DNA of 7,823 bases from Candidatus Pacearchaeota archaeon. Its GTDB lineage: Archaea > Nanoarchaeota > Nanoarchaeia > Pacearchaeales > GW2011-AR1. Positions within the stretch are counted from its first letter, which is position 1, and the number at the start of each line of letters is the position of its first letter. Both the position numbers and the translations under genes were made by a program. Below are positions 6,830 through 7,823 of this stretch, piece after piece. The stretch spans positions 1 to 7,823 of the forward strand of contig NZAS01000182.1 of assembly GCA_002686195.1 (NCBI GenBank), given 5' to 3'. The notes below the pieces were generated by a model, which was not told the origin of the DNA, did no database searches, and saw only the letters and a program-made list of their open reading frames with translations.

Positions 6830-7823
6830 TGCTTTTTCAGACCTTAGACGACAAGAGCGAGTGCGTAGGTTACTTCTCAAGTGGCGAGCTGTACTTTGGT
6901 GATTTGCCAGACAGCGCGACAAAGACTTGGAATTACTCAGCTCACCTGAAGGATCGTAACATTCAGTACGCCAAACTGTATTGTGGTGGCAAGCTTTTGG
7001 ACGAAGCCTGCCCTGACCACCTCCGCGATGAATGGACCAAAGTTAATGCAAAGCTGAAGGCACACTTCAGATCTTTTGTAACGGCAAAGATTTCTCTTCT
7101 TGACCATTGCTTTTTTGACCTTGTTCCAAACCGGTTCCTTCTAGAATTTTGCGACATCAAGAACCAAATTACTGAGCACATATTTGAGACCCACAGCAAG
7201 CCTGAAAACTATGATTTTTTGGTTTCGTTAACAAAGATGGTTGAGGAAATTAAACAAAACAGACTTCACATTGATTCGGCTGCTCTCAAAGAGAGGCTGG
7301 CTGAGTTTAGAGCCCGCCAGTTTGCACGAAAACTAAATAGAGTTGAACACGCATGCAAGTACAACGTATTTGGCACCAAAACTGGTCGCCTGACGACGGA
7401 GAAAGACAGCTTTCCCATTCTTACAATGGACAAGGATTATCGGAATGTTTTGTCGCCTGCGAACGACTGGTTTGTTGAACTAGATTTTAACGCTGCCGAA
7501 CTCCGTGCACTGTTAGCCCTTCTGGGCGAGGAACAGCCCCATGAGGACATGCATGAGTGGAACTTGAAGAATGTTTATCAGGGGATCGGTACAAGAGAGA
7601 GGGCGAAGAAGAGGATATTCGCTTGGCTCTATAATCAAGAGTCCAAAGACCATCTTGCCAACAGGACATATAACCGAGAGCTTATTAAGAAAAAGTATTG
7701 GAATGGCAGTCATGTTGTGAACCCTTTCGGGAGACTGATCGAGGCAGACGAGTTGCACGCAGTGAACTATCTTGTGCAGTCAACAACGTCAGATATCTTT
7801 CTTAGGCAGGCGCTTGAGGTAAA
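6829..7823 (+). CDS. polA: Family A DNA polymerase, N-terminal 331 residues (3' truncated by window edge)
   Basis: This frame is open from the GTG at 6829 to the window end: 331 codons plus two bases. The GTG shares its first base with the upstream TAG. The next in-frame Met is over 130 codons in, so GTG is the natural start. Family A motifs are visible in order: TGRLTT (185-190, Arg187 near E. coli Arg668); motif A DFNAAELRALL (Asp219 the first catalytic aspartate, Glu224 the steric-gate Glu710 equivalent); motif B Arg256, Lys260, Phe264 and Tyr268 (E. coli Arg754, Lys758, Phe762, Tyr766); then VNPFGRLI; and the Q-helix NYLVQSTTSDIFLRQA (Gln317 near Gln849). The HDE motif C lies beyond the window. 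Only about 184 residues precede TGRLTT, too few for thumb plus a 3'-5' exonuclease domain, and no DxE exonuclease motif stands out. It probably replicates the phage genome. Family assignment is firm. Confidence 0.95.
   Translation, partial: MLFQTLDDKSECVGYFSSGELYFGDLPDSATKTWNYSAHLKDRNIQYAKLYCGGKLLDEACPDHLRDEWTKVNAKLKAHFRSFVTAKISLLDHCFFDLVPNRFLLEFCDIKNQITEHIFETHSKPENYDFLVSLTKMVEEIKQNRLHIDSAALKERLAEFRARQFARKLNRVEHACKYNVFGTKTGRLTTEKDSFPILTMDKDYRNVLSPANDWFVELDFNAAELRALLALLGEEQPHEDMHEWNLKNVYQGIGTRERAKKRIFAWLYNQESKDHLANRTYNRELIKKKYWNGSHVVNPFGRLIEADELHAVNYLVQSTTSDIFLRQALEV

Noticed and set aside
6829..7823. Reading the last kilobase as noncoding or as minus-strand genes (6963-7199, 7487-7669, 7513-7758)
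   Set aside because: The plus frame from 6829 is open to the edge and carries ordered family A polymerase motifs, so the minus-strand frames are shadows.
1..7823. tRNA genes, CRISPR arrays, terminators, integrase or retron/defence modules
   Set aside because: There are no clover-leaf-like segments, no regularly spaced DNA repeats apart from the protein-coding 168-base array, no strong GC hairpin followed by a T run, and no gene matching these systems.

Overview
This window is a gene-dense stretch of a tailed bacteriophage genome (Caudoviricetes). All genes are on the + strand and separated by 13 bases or fewer. I see no tRNA, rRNA, CRISPR array, insertion sequence, integrase or terminator. 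Base composition looks balanced, and nothing identifies the host. The compact layout, the small intergenic gaps and the DNA polymerase type fit an environmental, probably lytic phage with a long and probably contractile tail. That lifestyle and morphology are inferred, not shown directly.

Layout: (1) bases 2-1363 hold the 3' end of a very hydrophobic, repeat-built protein, best read as the C-terminal part of a tail tape-measure protein. (2) 1367-2179 is a 270-residue probable tail-tip or baseplate protein of the gpU / tube-initiator kind. (3) 2193-2534 is a small LysM-type baseplate protein. (4) 2536-5580 is a 1014-residue probable baseplate hub protein with an unusual N-terminal domain and an acidic linker. 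(5) 5591-6829 is a 412-residue tyrosine-rich phage protein of unknown function. (6) 6829-7823 is the 5' part of a family A DNA polymerase that runs off the window. Its reading frame is open to the end and begins at a GTG overlapping the previous stop codon by one base.

How they fit together: genes 1 to 4 follow the order tape measure, gpU-like, LysM, hub. P2-type tails (T-U-X-D) and contractile injection systems use the same order to build the tail tip. The tape measure sets tube length, the small LysM protein and the gpU-like adaptor link tube and baseplate, and the hub forms the central ring. The 412-residue protein probably belongs to the virion, judged only by position. The polymerase then starts a replication block with no visible break. 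Three of the five starts that can be determined are GTG, and stop and start codons lie close together, so translational coupling is likely.

Most notable points: a 56-residue tandem repeat in the tape-measure-like protein; a family A polymerase with Phe at the E. coli 762-equivalent position and too little N-terminal sequence for a 3'-5' exonuclease domain; a tail-module-to-polymerase junction with one base of overlap; and two exact TATAAATA octamers, the T4 late-promoter consensus, each lying upstream of a gene start. I do not see convincing evidence of a wholly new kind of system here.
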